This document shows positions 16,602-25,686 of a DNA stretch of 64,000 bases, piece after piece. Within the stretch, counting starts at the first letter, position 1; each line of letters opens with the position of its first letter. The position numbers and the translations under genes are program-made. Below the pieces are notes generated by a model that was not told the origin of the DNA, searched no databases, and worked only from the letters and a program-made list of their open reading frames with translations. The DNA is from Lysinibacillus macroides (GTDB lineage Bacteria > Bacillota > Bacilli > Bacillales_A > Planococcaceae), in the NCBI RefSeq assembly GCF_001281525.1, contig NZ_LGCI01000010.1:412489-476488 (forward strand). Reading direction: 5' to 3'.

Positions 16602-17174
16602 CTAGGCAATGCTTTCTAAGAAGGCTTGCATCATCAAGCTGCCTTCTTTTGTGCCAATGGACTCAGGATGAAATTGTAGACCAAAAAGAGGATATTCCTT
16701 ATGCTGAATCGCCATAATCTCTCCATCATCACAGGATGTAGCAATAATGTTAAAATCCTTGTGTAATGTAGGCTGTTCAATAATCAAGGAATGGTAGCGC
16801 ATCACTTGAATTTCACCAGCTAATTGTGCAAATAGGCCTGTTTTTTTATATTGTAAGGACGATAGCTTCCCATGCATAATCTGTTGCGCCTGCACAATAT
16901 TTGCCCCAAAAGCCTGCCCAATAGATTGATGTCCCAGACAAATACCTAATATCGGAAACTCTTGATACAGCTCTCGAATAACCTCTACCGTAATGCCTGC
17001 TTCTGTCGGCGTTCCTGGTCCAGGTGATAAAATAATAGCCTCTGGTGACATAGCTTGAATTTCTTCTATTGTAATGGCGTCATTCCGCACCACTTCCACG
17101 TTTTTCCCTAGCATACTAATTTGTTGAAAAAGATTATAGGTAAAGGAATCATAGTTATCAATTAATAAAATCAT
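16602..17174 (-). CDS. trpG: Anthranilate synthase glutamine amidotransferase subunit (TrpG/PabA)
   Basis: A 190-aa class I glutamine amidotransferase that supplies ammonia to the chorismate-using partner. The triad is visible: Cys in GICLGHQSIGQAFG (near residue 79), His and Glu in LQFHPESI near 167-169. The oxyanion loop LSPGPGTP is present. Its ATG overlaps the stop of the preceding trpE by four bases. In B. subtilis one amidotransferase serves both tryptophan and folate pathways; here the gene sits behind a Trp-specific T-box, so tryptophan synthesis is its main task, with a folate role possible. Confidence 0.92.
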   Translation of the reverse strand: MILLIDNYDSFTYNLFQQISMLGKNVEVVRNDAITIEEIQAMSPEAIILSPGPGTPTEAGITVEVIRELYQEFPILGICLGHQSIGQAFGANIVQAQQIMHGKLSSLQYKKTGLFAQLAGEIQVMRYHSLIIEQPTLHKDFNIIATSCDDGEIMAIQHKEYPLFGLQFHPESIGTKEGSLMMQAFLESIA

Positions 17175-18556
17175 TTTTTTACCTCCAATAGCGCACGAGC
17201 TTTATTGAGCGTTTCCTCATATTCAGATAATGGTACAGAATCGTAGACAATACCGGCCCCTGCCTGCACATGGGCTTGCTGATCCTTAATAATCATTGTG
17301 CGAATCGCAAGTGCTAAATCCATATCACCTGTCGTTGAAATATAGCCGACTGCCCCAGCATAAACACCACGCTTCACTGGCTCTAATTCATTAATTAGCT
17401 GCATAGCACGAATTTTGGGCGCACCTGATACCGTACCAGCAGGTAAACAAGCTCGAAGTACATCTAGCACATGAAGGTCATCTCGTAAGTCTGCAATCAC
17501 CTCTGATACAATATGCATCACATATTTATAACGCTCAATCGTCATATATTTCATTAGCTGAACAGAACCAACTTTAGCAATGCGACCAAGATCATTGCGA
17601 CCTAAATCCACCAACATACGATGCTCAGCGATTTCTTTTTCATCCTGTAGTAAAGCATTCGCAATTTCCTCATCCTGCTCGGCTGTTGCACCGCGAGGCT
17701 TTGTACCCGCAATGGGATTTGTTGTTACCTGTCGATTTTTTACTTTTACAAGACTTTCAGGAGAGGTTCCTAAAATAACATAGGCGCCATAATCCATATA
17801 AAACATATAGGGCGAAGGGTTTGTTGTACGCAATTGTCGATACAATGCAAAGGGTGAGCCTGTAAATGGTGCTGAAAAGCGTTGTGACAGCACAATTTGG
17901 AAGATATCTCCCTTTAAAATATGCTGCTTGGCACGCTCCACCAATGCTACAAATTGCTCCTTGGAAATCATTGGCTTAAATGCCAGTGTATTTACCTTTG
18001 CAGCATCAAATGTTGCCCCTGCATAAAGCTGTTGCTCCATCGCCAAAACAGCTGTCTCCATCTCCTCTAACGTACGCCCTTCCTGAAATAAATCAATAGA
18101 GGCTAGTGTAATTTCCTGCTTTAAATGATCAAAAACAATAAATGTATCATAGAAAAAAACATGGACATCTGGCATGGCTAAATCATCCTGCAAATATTCG
18201 CCAATTTTTTCCGTATAAAAAGCTGTCTCATAACCGAAGAAGCCAATCGCGCCCCCAAAAAAGGCAAATGGATAGGAGGCTTGATGAAAAGGCATAACCT
18301 GCTTTAATTTATCAAGTACATTTCCGCTTGTTTTCTCTTGTTCTTCCTCTTTAGAAAATGTATATTCTTCCTGATTTCCTGTTAATTCAGCAACGGGGTT
18401 CACAGCGATAAACGAATATCGTCCGCTTTCCTCATGCTTGGCTGACGATTCGAATAACATTTTATATTGCCCTGTTAATGCTTGATACACCGAGATCGGG
18501 GTCATCATATCCCCCTGTAACACTTTCATCGCATACTTGCTAAGCTCAACTGTCAT
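17171..18556 (-). CDS. trpE: Anthranilate synthase component I
   Basis: A 461-aa chorismate-binding enzyme that with TrpG converts chorismate and glutamine to anthranilate. The C-terminal chorismate domain shows KGDIFQIVLSQRF, TNPIAGTKPRG, DLGRNDLGR and AGTVSGAPKIRAM. The N-terminal feedback region contains LFESSAKHEESGRYSFIA, which resembles the Trp-binding LLES element of TrpE rather than PabB. It is preceded by a Trp T-box leader. Unlike the six- or seven-gene trp operons of other bacilli, only trpE and trpG are here; trpDCFBA must lie elsewhere or be absent. Confidence 0.92.
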   Translation of the reverse strand: MTVELSKYAMKVLQGDMMTPISVYQALTGQYKMLFESSAKHEESGRYSFIAVNPVAELTGNQEEYTFSKEEEQEKTSGNVLDKLKQVMPFHQASYPFAFFGGAIGFFGYETAFYTEKIGEYLQDDLAMPDVHVFFYDTFIVFDHLKQEITLASIDLFQEGRTLEEMETAVLAMEQQLYAGATFDAAKVNTLAFKPMISKEQFVALVERAKQHILKGDIFQIVLSQRFSAPFTGSPFALYRQLRTTNPSPYMFYMDYGAYVILGTSPESLVKVKNRQVTTNPIAGTKPRGATAEQDEEIANALLQDEKEIAEHRMLVDLGRNDLGRIAKVGSVQLMKYMTIERYKYVMHIVSEVIADLRDDLHVLDVLRACLPAGTVSGAPKIRAMQLINELEPVKRGVYAGAVGYISTTGDMDLALAIRTMIIKDQQAHVQAGAGIVYDSVPLSEYEETLNKARALLEVKK

Positions 18557-18594
18557 ACATTTCTCTCCTTCTCTAAACTCTGCTCGTCTTTTTA

Positions 18595-18835
18595 CACCAT
18601 AGAAAAAGGCCTTTCCATCACAAAAGGACGGAAAAGCCGTGGTGCCACCTTTATTGGTCTTATCGCAAGACCCACTCTAAGCCTTATAACGTAGGCATAC
18701 GCTAATCCATACTCTGTTATTCTGGATTAGAGCTCCGAAGTCCATTCGCCATTCATTTGTACTAGTTTCCACCAACCACTAGCTCTCTATCACAAATAAT
18801 AATAGCTACTACTCTTCATCAAAGCTGATTGCTTG
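18595..18835 (-). ncRNA. T-box riboswitch, tryptophan-specific
   Basis: Reading the minus strand, a long stem I carries an AGTAGTAG/GATAGAGAG segment and a specifier region GCGAATGGACTTC in which UGG (Trp) is followed by AC. Then comes the conserved T-box AAAGGTGGCACCACGG and a terminator stem ending CTTTTCCGTCC...GGAAAGGCC-TTTTT. Uncharged tRNA-Trp would pair with UGG and the T-box bulge to prevent termination, so trpEG is switched on under Trp starvation. Lies directly upstream of trpE. Confidence 0.92.
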
Positions 18836-18870
18836 ATACTATTGTAAAGCAAATTATCTTACAATTCAAT

Positions 18871-19941
18871 TTATTTTTTATAACGCGATTGTTCATCCTC
18901 CACTGAACTCACCAATGTCATCGCAAAATCATCCATTATTTGTCGAATAGCAAATAAAATATCTTGCCGTACTTCCAGCATAACAGCGGTATCATTTGTG
19001 GCAACAAAGAAACGGACAAGTACACGATAATAATCATGATGCAGCTCATCAATATAAACATGAATCATTTCTTTCTCCGTTTGGTCGTGTAAATAAATTT
19101 CCTTATGAATAGCCGTGAGCGCGCTACGCAATGTTTCCTCACTATTGTCGATAGCGACATATAAAAATTGTTCGCATTTTCGTTTTTCGCGACGTGATAA
19201 ATTATAGATCGGACGATTTACTAAATAGGCGTTCGGCACATACACAAGACCTTTATCTCCTGTTTGAATTAAAGTACTTCGAAGGTTGATATCCTCAATC
19301 GTCCCTTCAATCTTTTGGTCCTCCGTCGCTATCCAATCTCCAATTTGAAATGGGTTATCTAACGCAACGGACATACCACCAAAGAGATGACCTAATGTAT
19401 CACGAATCCCAAAGGCAATTGCTACACCTGTTAAGCCAATTCCTGTTAAAAAGCCATTGAGATTAAAATTCCAAAACGAAGCAATGGTGAACATGGCAAA
19501 AATCATAATCAGTACTTTACCGATTCGTAGAAAAAACGGCAATAAGACATTTTGATCCTCTTCATCTGATAATTGAAATGGCTGTTTTGTATAAAAATGT
19601 AAAACATCATAGACACCTTTAAAAGCAAAAAACACCATAATGGATAATGCAAAGTTTTTTGTTGATGGATGTGTGAATAAAGGAACATCTATTAAATAGG
19701 AAAGACTTAACACAATCACTGCTGTTAAAAAGGCATAGCCAATTGCTTTGCTAAATTGGGCAAGCACATTTGCTTGGAAATGACGGTGTCGATTTTTTAA
19801 AAACAGTACAATATGCTTAATAATTTTCTGAATAACAAATCGTTGAATAAGCCAGCCAACAAGGCAAAGTGCAATAGCAATGACAACATCTAGCCAAGTT
19901 GGAACTGTAAACTTAGGTAAAAACCATTTTAATGACTCCAT
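18871..19941 (-). CDS. MscS-family small-conductance mechanosensitive channel
   Basis: A 356-aa membrane channel releasing solutes on hypo-osmotic shock. Four or five N-terminal helices, then the pore helix GFLTGIGLTGVAIAFGIRDTLGHLFGGMSVALDNPFQIGDWI, which carries the Gly/Ala packing pattern and the beta-domain entry characteristic of MscS, then the cytosolic vestibule (STLIQTGDKGLVYVPNAYLVNRPIYNLSRR). Related to the YkuT/YhdY group. The ATG at 19941 follows AAAGGAGAAAGAC. It is followed at 3' by the Trp T-box region of the next operon and preceded by the VWA-like gene 75 bp away. Confidence 0.9.
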   Translation of the reverse strand: MESLKWFLPKFTVPTWLDVVIAIALCLVGWLIQRFVIQKIIKHIVLFLKNRHRHFQANVLAQFSKAIGYAFLTAVIVLSLSYLIDVPLFTHPSTKNFALSIMVFFAFKGVYDVLHFYTKQPFQLSDEEDQNVLLPFFLRIGKVLIMIFAMFTIASFWNFNLNGFLTGIGLTGVAIAFGIRDTLGHLFGGMSVALDNPFQIGDWIATEDQKIEGTIEDINLRSTLIQTGDKGLVYVPNAYLVNRPIYNLSRREKRKCEQFLYVAIDNSEETLRSALTAIHKEIYLHDQTEKEMIHVYIDELHHDYYRVLVRFFVATNDTAVMLEVRQDILFAIRQIMDDFAMTLVSSVEDEQSRYKK

Positions 19942-20016
19942 GTCTTTCTCCTTTAAAGTACCTATGTATCGCCAACAAAAAGGAGCTGACCTTTATAATC
20001 GTCACCCCTCTTGTTG

Positions 20017-20889
20017 TTATTGTATCGCATGATCCGCAAAAAAAGCCTTATGAGCAAACCAAAATTGCTGCGGATTAAAATGCTCTTCCTGCATGGCAAC
20101 CACTGAAAATTCAGCATGATATTTTTGTGTCATATCCTCTAGCATCGCTGTTGCCTGTTCGCTCATAAGCTGTTGCCCATCAATTGGTGTGCCTTCTGTA
20201 AATACAATAACATCTGCCTCAGCATCTTGTTGATTTTCCTGTAGCAAGGCATGAACAAATTGTAAAACAGGTAGCATAGCTGCTTCTCCACTTGCCTTAT
20301 AGTTGATAAAGCTTTGAAAATCCGCTATATTCACATGACCATTTTCAAAGCGATAGTGCACATGTATTTGATGATTATAAGGGACAATATACAAATCACG
20401 CCCCTCCTGATGTGCATGCATAAATAATGGTAAAATCATACTTTTACAAAGCTCGGAATAAGCCGCCATCCCTGCCGTTTGCTCTAAGCAAATAATCATA
20501 GGACCACACTCTTTTTTAGTGTGCTGAAATGGCACATATAACACATTATCCTGCTTGGTTGTTTGCTGCTTGAGCTGCTGACGTCTTTGCTCAGAGCATT
20601 TTCGTTCATAATATAGACGTTGCTCGTGGCTGTTTGCTAGTCGCTCTGCTTGCTCAATCGCAGGGATATTTTCTTGCATTTCCTGTATACTTTCTGCCAA
20701 TTCAAGCGCAAAGGCTGCCATATTTTGCAATGACTCACTTTCGAAAAAATAGTTAATAAAATATTGTTGTTCTCGATTGTTTAATTCTTCGAGATGCAAA
20801 TGATCATATAGAAAGCGTAAATAGTGACGTTGTTCAAGCGTCATGTCACCATCTAATTTTCCGATCAGTGCTTGTATCACGTCTTGCAT
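20017..20889 (-). CDS. Uncharacterised protein with C-terminal VWA-like fold
   Basis: A 290-aa cytosolic protein not assigned to a named gene. Residues 1-105 are helical and charged. From about 130 the pattern PMIICLEQTAGMAAYSELCKSMILPLFMHAHQEGRDLYIVPYN, then a DFQSFINYKASGEAAMLPVLQFVHALL helix and DVIVFTEGTPIDG strand, follows the strand-helix order of von Willebrand A domains of the CoxE/ViaA type. The metal site DxSxS is replaced by LEQTAG, so metal-dependent binding is doubtful. No MoxR-type AAA gene is adjacent. ATG at 20889 follows AGGAGGTGC. Located between the MscS gene and phoU, same strand. Confidence 0.6.
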   Translation of the reverse strand: MQDVIQALIGKLDGDMTLEQRHYLRFLYDHLHLEELNNREQQYFINYFFESESLQNMAAFALELAESIQEMQENIPAIEQAERLANSHEQRLYYERKCSEQRRQQLKQQTTKQDNVLYVPFQHTKKECGPMIICLEQTAGMAAYSELCKSMILPLFMHAHQEGRDLYIVPYNHQIHVHYRFENGHVNIADFQSFINYKASGEAAMLPVLQFVHALLQENQQDAEADVIVFTEGTPIDGQQLMSEQATAMLEDMTQKYHAEFSVVAMQEEHFNPQQFWFAHKAFFADHAIQ

Positions 20890-21040
20890 ACACTAGCACC
20901 TCCTAAGTACTACAGTTTTGAATAATGTCTATAGTATAACCAAAAAATTTTTTTGACAATACAAATTTACTCGCTATATTGACGTCATCTAACAGACAAT
21001 GTTGCCTGTTCCAGAAAATTTTATATTTAGCCATAGAAAA

Positions 21041-21066
21041 AGAAGAGCTGCTCTATCAGCTCTTCT
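21041..21066 (-). terminator. Terminator after phoU
   Basis: The hairpin AGAAGAGCT-GCTCTATC-AGCTCTTCT is followed on the minus strand by TTTTTCT, at the end of the pst operon. Confidence 0.85.
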
Positions 21067-21070
21067 CCAA

Positions 21071-21730
21071 TTAATTATTTAATTCATAATGTTTGCCTTT
21101 TATTAGGTAAAATAGATGTTCAGCGATATTTGTAGCATGATCAGCCGAACGCTCTAAATAACGGCAAATAAAGGTTAAATGCGTAATTTGTGAAATGTGT
21201 GCTGGATTGTCAATGCCTGCGCGTAGCAACAGTACAATGGTTGCCCCATATAAATCATCGACATAGTCATCAAGCTCAGCAATTTCTTTCGCTCGTACTG
21301 TATTTTCCTCTGTAAAGGCCTTAATAATGTTTTCTAACATTTCCACTGTTTTATCACACATCGTTTGTAAATTGGTTAGAGGGAAAACAATCGGTTCTTT
21401 ACCAATCCGTATCGCTTCCTTGGCAATATTAACCGCATAGTCACCTACGCGTTCCATATCCGATGCCGCCTTTACAAGCACCATAAGACGACGTAAATCC
21501 GTAGCAACTGGCTGCTGCTTTGCAATCATTAAAATCACTTGATCATTGATTTCCTCCTCAAGGCGATTAATATCTAAATCATCCTCGAGAATTTTTAAGG
21601 CTTTTTCTAAATCCTGCTCAATTAATGCTGTAAAAGCTGTTTTTAATGCATCAATACTTCGATTCGCAATCGTAATAAACTGCGCCTGTACATCTTTTAA
21701 TTCCTGCTCAAAACGCTCACGCACGATCAT
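21071..21730 (-). CDS. phoU: Phosphate-specific transport regulator PhoU
   Basis: A 219-aa all-helical protein with two three-helix PhoU repeats. The metal-binding motif is seen as DDLDINRLEEEIND in the first and AELDDYVDDLYGA in the second repeat, and the DMERVGDYAVNIAKEA and RYLERSADHATNIAEH segments are canonical. PhoU restrains Pst transport when phosphate is plentiful and in some species relays the signal to the Pho kinase. It is the last gene of the pst operon, 14 bp after pstB, and is followed by a strong terminator. Confidence 0.95.
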   Translation of the reverse strand: MIVRERFEQELKDVQAQFITIANRSIDALKTAFTALIEQDLEKALKILEDDLDINRLEEEINDQVILMIAKQQPVATDLRRLMVLVKAASDMERVGDYAVNIAKEAIRIGKEPIVFPLTNLQTMCDKTVEMLENIIKAFTEENTVRAKEIAELDDYVDDLYGATIVLLLRAGIDNPAHISQITHLTFICRYLERSADHATNIAEHLFYLIKGKHYELNN

Positions 21731-21744
21731 CTATTCACTCCTCC

Positions 21745-22578
21745 TTAGCCGAAACGTCCCGAAATATAGTCTTCTGTACGCTGATCTGCTGGGGTTTGGA
21801 AGATAATATCTGTTTTATCATATTCCACAACCTCTCCACTGAGGAAAAAGGCTGTGCGATCAGAAATACGTGCGGCTTGCTGCATATTATGTGTCACGAT
21901 AATAATCGAATAATCTTTCTTTAGCTCCTGCACAAGCTCCTCTACCTTTAAAGTAGAAATAGGATCTAAGGCAGATGTTGGCTCATCCATTAAAATAACA
22001 TCTGGCTCAATCGCTAGACAACGTGCAATACAAATACGTTGCTGCTGCCCACCTGATAAACCATAAGCATTTTGATTTAAACGATCCTTTACTTCATCCC
22101 AAATTGCTGCACCTCGTAGTGATTTCTCAACAATTTCATCCAAAATCTTTTTATTTTTAATACCATGAATTCTTGGTCCATAGGCAATATTATCATAAAT
22201 TGATTTTGGGAATGGATTTGGCTTTTGGAACACCATGCCTACACGTGTTCTTAGTTCCTCCACTGTATAGCTCTTATCTAAAATATTACGCTCACGATAG
22301 ACAATTTCACCTGATGTTCGAACGCTCGGTACAAGCTCTACCATTCTATTTAATGTTTTTAAATAGGTCGATTTGCCACAGCCAGAAGGTCCAATAATTG
22401 CCGTTACTTCATTTTCATAGATGCTTAAATTAATGTCCTTTAAACCGTGATGATCACCATACCATAAATTTAAGTTGCGTGTATCATAGACAATATTTTT
22501 TGCCACAGCCACAGAAGATTTTGTTGTCTTATGAATGGATTGAATATTTGTTGTTTCCTTTTTTACCTCAAGTACCAT
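21745..22578 (-). CDS. pstB: Phosphate ABC transporter ATP-binding protein
   Basis: A 277-aa ATPase energising high-affinity phosphate uptake. Walker [10 protein letters not shown], the PstB-specific [22 protein letters not shown], signature LSGGQQQR and Walker [14 protein letters not shown]. It has a ~30-residue polar N-terminal extension before [15 protein letters not shown]. The extension is Ser/Thr/Lys-rich and not part of the core fold. There is one pstB here, whereas B. subtilis has two (pstBA, pstBB). Confidence 0.96.
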   Translation of the reverse strand: MVLEVKKETTNIQSIHKTTKSSVAVAKNIVYDTRNLNLWYGDHHGLKDINLSIYENEVTAIIGPSGCGKSTYLKTLNRMVELVPSVRTSGEIVYRERNILDKSYTVEELRTRVGMVFQKPNPFPKSIYDNIAYGPRIHGIKNKKILDEIVEKSLRGAAIWDEVKDRLNQNAYGLSGGQQQRICIARCLAIEPDVILMDEPTSALDPISTLKVEELVQELKKDYSIIIVTHNMQQAARISDRTAFFLSGEVVEYDKTDIIFQTPADQRTEDYISGRFG

Positions 22579-22590
22579 AAGGTCACCTCA

Positions 22591-23469
22591 TTAATAACGT
22601 TTTTGGAATTTATTACGAATAAAGATAGCAATGGAGTTCATTAATAAAAGCACGGTCATTAGCACTAAAATACCTGCTGCTGCCACATACTGAAAGGCTT
22701 CCTGTGGTCGTTTTGCCCAATCATAGATTTGCATTGGTAATGCTGTAAATTGGCTTAAAAAGCTATTCGGTAAAAATTGTAAAATAACTGGAATTCCTAA
22801 AACAACAAGTGGTGCTGTTTCACCAATGGCACGAGAGAGTGCTAAAATACTGCCTGTTAAAATCCCTGGAATTGCGGCTGGTAGCACAACACGTAAAATC
22901 GTTTGCCATTTTGTTGCGCCCATGCCATATGAGGCTTCACGCTGCTCATTTGGCACTGCACGAATAGCCTCCTGTGCAGCCACAATAATAACTGGTAGAA
23001 TTAATAAACTCATTGTAAAGCCAGCAGCGAGCACACTTTTACCTAGCCCTAACATACGTACAAAAATTGTTAATCCAAGTAAACCAAAAACGATGGAAGG
23101 GACACCTGCTAAATTAGAGATATTCATGCGAATAAAGTCGTTGATTTTATTTTTCTTGGCATATTCCTCTAAATAAATCGCTGTGCCTACGCCTAAAATA
23201 ATAGAGACAGGCGCAACAACTGTCATTAACCAAAGCGAGCCTACTAGTGCTGCCTTAATTCCTGCTTTATCGGCAAATCGTGATGCAAAGTTTGTTAAGA
23301 AATCGATATTTAAGTAATCAATTCCCTGTGTAATAATGCGATACAGTAAAATTGCTAATGTCACAAGCGCAAAGGTCGTTGCGAGGAAAAATAACGTTTT
23401 CCAAACTTTATTGAACGTAATACGCTTGGTCATTCGTTTCATCACGACTGAATCATCTATATAGCGCAT
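22591..23469 (-). CDS. pstA: Phosphate ABC transporter permease PstA
   Basis: A 293-aa membrane permease with six helices. The EAA loop EQREASYGMGATKWQTILRVVLPAAIPGI couples to PstB. I start at ATG 23469, one base after the pstC stop, because GGGAGG lies within the last pstC codons; the longer frame overlapping pstC has no site. It pairs with PstC to form the phosphate channel. Confidence 0.95.
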   Translation of the reverse strand: MRYIDDSVVMKRMTKRITFNKVWKTLFFLATTFALVTLAILLYRIITQGIDYLNIDFLTNFASRFADKAGIKAALVGSLWLMTVVAPVSIILGVGTAIYLEEYAKKNKINDFIRMNISNLAGVPSIVFGLLGLTIFVRMLGLGKSVLAAGFTMSLLILPVIIVAAQEAIRAVPNEQREASYGMGATKWQTILRVVLPAAIPGILTGSILALSRAIGETAPLVVLGIPVILQFLPNSFLSQFTALPMQIYDWAKRPQEAFQYVAAAGILVLMTVLLLMNSIAIFIRNKFQKRY

Positions 23470-23470
23470 G

Positions 23471-24418
23471 CTAGTAAACCTCCCTGAAGCGTTTCGAAAT
23501 ATAGTGAGCAAGTAAATTCATTGCTAATGTAAAGATAAATAGTGTGAATCCAACAGAATAAATAGAGTAATAGATTGTTGTACCATAGCCCGCATCACCT
23601 GTTGATACTTGGACAATGTATGCTGTCATTGTTTGAATAGAATCTGTAACATTCAAATCAAATTTCGGTGTAGAACCACCCGCAAGTGATACAATCATTG
23701 TTTCACCAATTGCCCGGGAAATAGCTAGTACAACTGAGGCTACAATACCAGATAAGGCAGCTGGTAATACAACTTTGATAGCCACTTCAAATTTTGTTGC
23801 TCCTAGCGCTAAAGCCCCTTCACGCATACTGTTTGGTACAGATGACATGGCATCCTCTGACAGAGAGGTAATCATTGGTAAAATCATAATTCCTACAACA
23901 ATTCCTGGACTAAGTGCATTAAATAATTTAAGTTCAGGGAGAATTCCTTGTAATAATGGTGTAACAAATGTTAAAGCGAAGAAACCATACACAATTGTTG
24001 GTACACCTGCTAATACCTCTAAGATAGGCTTTACTGTCCGTCTTGTTTTTTCACTTGCATATTCACTTAAATAAATTGCTGAACCAATACCAAATGGGAC
24101 AGCTACTATAATGGCAATCAGCGTGACTTTCAATGTCCCAGCGATCAATGGTAAAATCCCAAATAGTGGTTCATTCCCTGAAAACGGAAGCCATTGTGTA
24201 CCAAAAAGAAAATCTGTAATCGACACACGTCTGAAAAATTCAAACGTTTCAAAAATAAGGGTGAAAACAATACCAAATGTCGTTAAAATTGAAAGTATAG
24301 CTGCAGAAAATAATAGAGTTGGCATTGCTTTTTCCACTATTTTCTTTGTTTTATGGTTGCGCGAATTTGCAATTAATTGCTGTACAGATGATGTCTTATT
24401 TTCCTTTTGAGAAACCAT
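23471..24418 (-). CDS. pstC: Phosphate ABC transporter permease PstC
   Basis: A 315-aa membrane permease with a ~35-residue cytoplasmic lead, then six helices. The EAA loop is NSMREGALALGATKFEVAIKVVLPAALSGI. The family signature TLKVTLIAIIVAVPFGIGSAIYLSEYA is present. Separated from pstS by a 65-bp gap that holds a strong stem-loop, which likely lowers its expression relative to the binding protein. Confidence 0.95.
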   Translation of the reverse strand: MVSQKENKTSSVQQLIANSRNHKTKKIVEKAMPTLLFSAAILSILTTFGIVFTLIFETFEFFRRVSITDFLFGTQWLPFSGNEPLFGILPLIAGTLKVTLIAIIVAVPFGIGSAIYLSEYASEKTRRTVKPILEVLAGVPTIVYGFFALTFVTPLLQGILPELKLFNALSPGIVVGIMILPMITSLSEDAMSSVPNSMREGALALGATKFEVAIKVVLPAALSGIVASVVLAISRAIGETMIVSLAGGSTPKFDLNVTDSIQTMTAYIVQVSTGDAGYGTTIYYSIYSVGFTLFIFTLAMNLLAHYISKRFREVY

Positions 24419-24439
24419 TGGGAACTCCTTTCAAATAAG

Positions 24440-24470
24440 AGAGGGAAAGAGCATACACCTCTTTCCCTCT
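24440..24470 (-). terminator. Intercistronic stem-loop between pstS and pstC
   Basis: Perfect 12-bp arms AGAGGGAAAGAG and CTCTTTCCCTCT with an 7-nt loop, 13 bp past the pstS stop. No long T-run follows on the minus strand (CTTATTTG), so it is more likely a partial attenuator or mRNA 3'-end protector that keeps pstS message in excess. Confidence 0.7.
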
Positions 24471-24482
24471 ATGCATGTCTTC

Positions 24483-25457
24483 TTATTTTAAGCCTTCTAA
24501 AGTTTTTAAGCCTTCTGTATATTGCTCTTCAGGTAAACGAACATAACCAACTGCCTCAGCCATATCGCCTGCATTTTCTAGTGTAAATTGAATGAAATCA
24601 TATGCCGCCTCATTATCTTTCATGGCACTATTTTTTACATATGTGAATAATGGACGTGAAAGTGGTGTATATTCACCTGCTTCAATTGTTTCATTTGTTG
24701 GCTCTACGCCATTGATTTTCACGATTTGTAATTTATCTTTATTTTCAAGGTAGTAAGCATAACCAAAGAAGCCGATTGCGTTTTTATCACCTGCAACACC
24801 TTGGACAAGCATATTATCATCCTCTGATAATGTCGCTGCACTTACAAGATCAGCACCATCTAATATCACTTCATCAAAGTAATCATATGTGCCTGAATCC
24901 GTACCTGGTGAATAGAAAACGATTTTTTCATCTGGCCAAGATGGATCAATATCAGACCATTTTTTCTCTGTGCCATCTTCAATCCAAATTTTTTGTAGTT
25001 GCTCGACTGTTAAATCTTGTGCCCAATCGTTTTCTGGGTTCACTACAACCGATAAACCATCATATGCTAAAGCTAGCTCTGTAAAATCAATGCCTGCCTC
25101 TTCTAATTTAGCTTTCTCTTCATCCTTTATATTACGAGATGCATTTGAAAAGTCTGTCTCACCTGCGATGAATTTTTCAAAACCACCACCAGTACCAGAA
25201 ACCCCTACTGATACCTTGACATCTGGTTGTGTACCTGCATACTCTTCAACGACTGCTTCAATAATTGGTGCTACTGTTGAAGAACCATCTCCAGCCACAG
25301 AGCCTTGTAGCTTTTCATCAGATGCCTCTTGCCCTGCGTCTGTTGATGCATTTGTTTCTGTGCCATTACCATTTTGGGCAGACTCGCCACCACATGCACC
25401 AAGCATTAATGCAGAACCCATTACCGCTGTCATTGTTAAGTACTTCCACTTTTTCAT
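24483..25457 (-). CDS. pstS: Phosphate-binding lipoprotein PstS
   Basis: A 324-aa solute-binding lipoprotein that captures phosphate outside the cell and delivers it to PstCA. Signal peptide with lipobox LGAC (about residues 19-22). The phosphate-site motifs are present: GDGSSTVAPI, GVSGTGGGFEKFIAGETDFSNASR and SPGTDSGTYDYF. The start at ATG 25457 has GGAGG eight bases before it; the longer frame from 25475 contains that site. First gene of pstSCAB-phoU, behind a five-repeat PhoP box. Confidence 0.96.
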   Translation of the reverse strand: MKKWKYLTMTAVMGSALMLGACGGESAQNGNGTETNASTDAGQEASDEKLQGSVAGDGSSTVAPIIEAVVEEYAGTQPDVKVSVGVSGTGGGFEKFIAGETDFSNASRNIKDEEKAKLEEAGIDFTELALAYDGLSVVVNPENDWAQDLTVEQLQKIWIEDGTEKKWSDIDPSWPDEKIVFYSPGTDSGTYDYFDEVILDGADLVSAATLSEDDNMLVQGVAGDKNAIGFFGYAYYLENKDKLQIVKINGVEPTNETIEAGEYTPLSRPLFTYVKNSAMKDNEAAYDFIQFTLENAGDMAEAVGYVRLPEEQYTEGLKTLEGLK

Positions 25458-25546
25458 TTCATTTGCCTCCGTCACTAACTGTTTTATAGTTATTTATCTT
25501 ACAGTCTTTACTATAATGACTAATTGTTGAAGTCGTATAAAGGGTT

Positions 25547-25593
25547 TGTAAAAGAAGTGTAAAGGCATGTAATGCTTTGTAAACGATTGTAAA
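25547..25593 (-). promoter_or_regulatory. PhoP box array upstream of pstS
   Basis: Five TTTACA/ATTACA-type hexamers on the minus strand (plus-strand TGTAAA at 25547, 25558, TGTAAT at 25568, TGTAAA at 25578 and 25588), spaced 10-11 bp, that is on one face of the helix. This is the layout of PhoP~P binding regions (TTWACA repeats) in bacilli and predicts induction of pst under phosphate limitation. Confidence 0.85.
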
Positions 25594-25686
25594 GACATAT
25601 TTACAATGTAAGAAGCTTGCTTCCTATAGGAAAGATGTTATAATAAGCAATTGTGTCAGAAATATTTTATGAGGAGTTTGAACTTT

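Noticed and set aside
16602..18556. Assigning the pair to folate synthesis as pabB/pabA
   Set aside because: The leader is a T-box with UGG specifier and TrpE has a Trp feedback motif, so tryptophan synthesis is favoured. A shared amidotransferase role remains possible.
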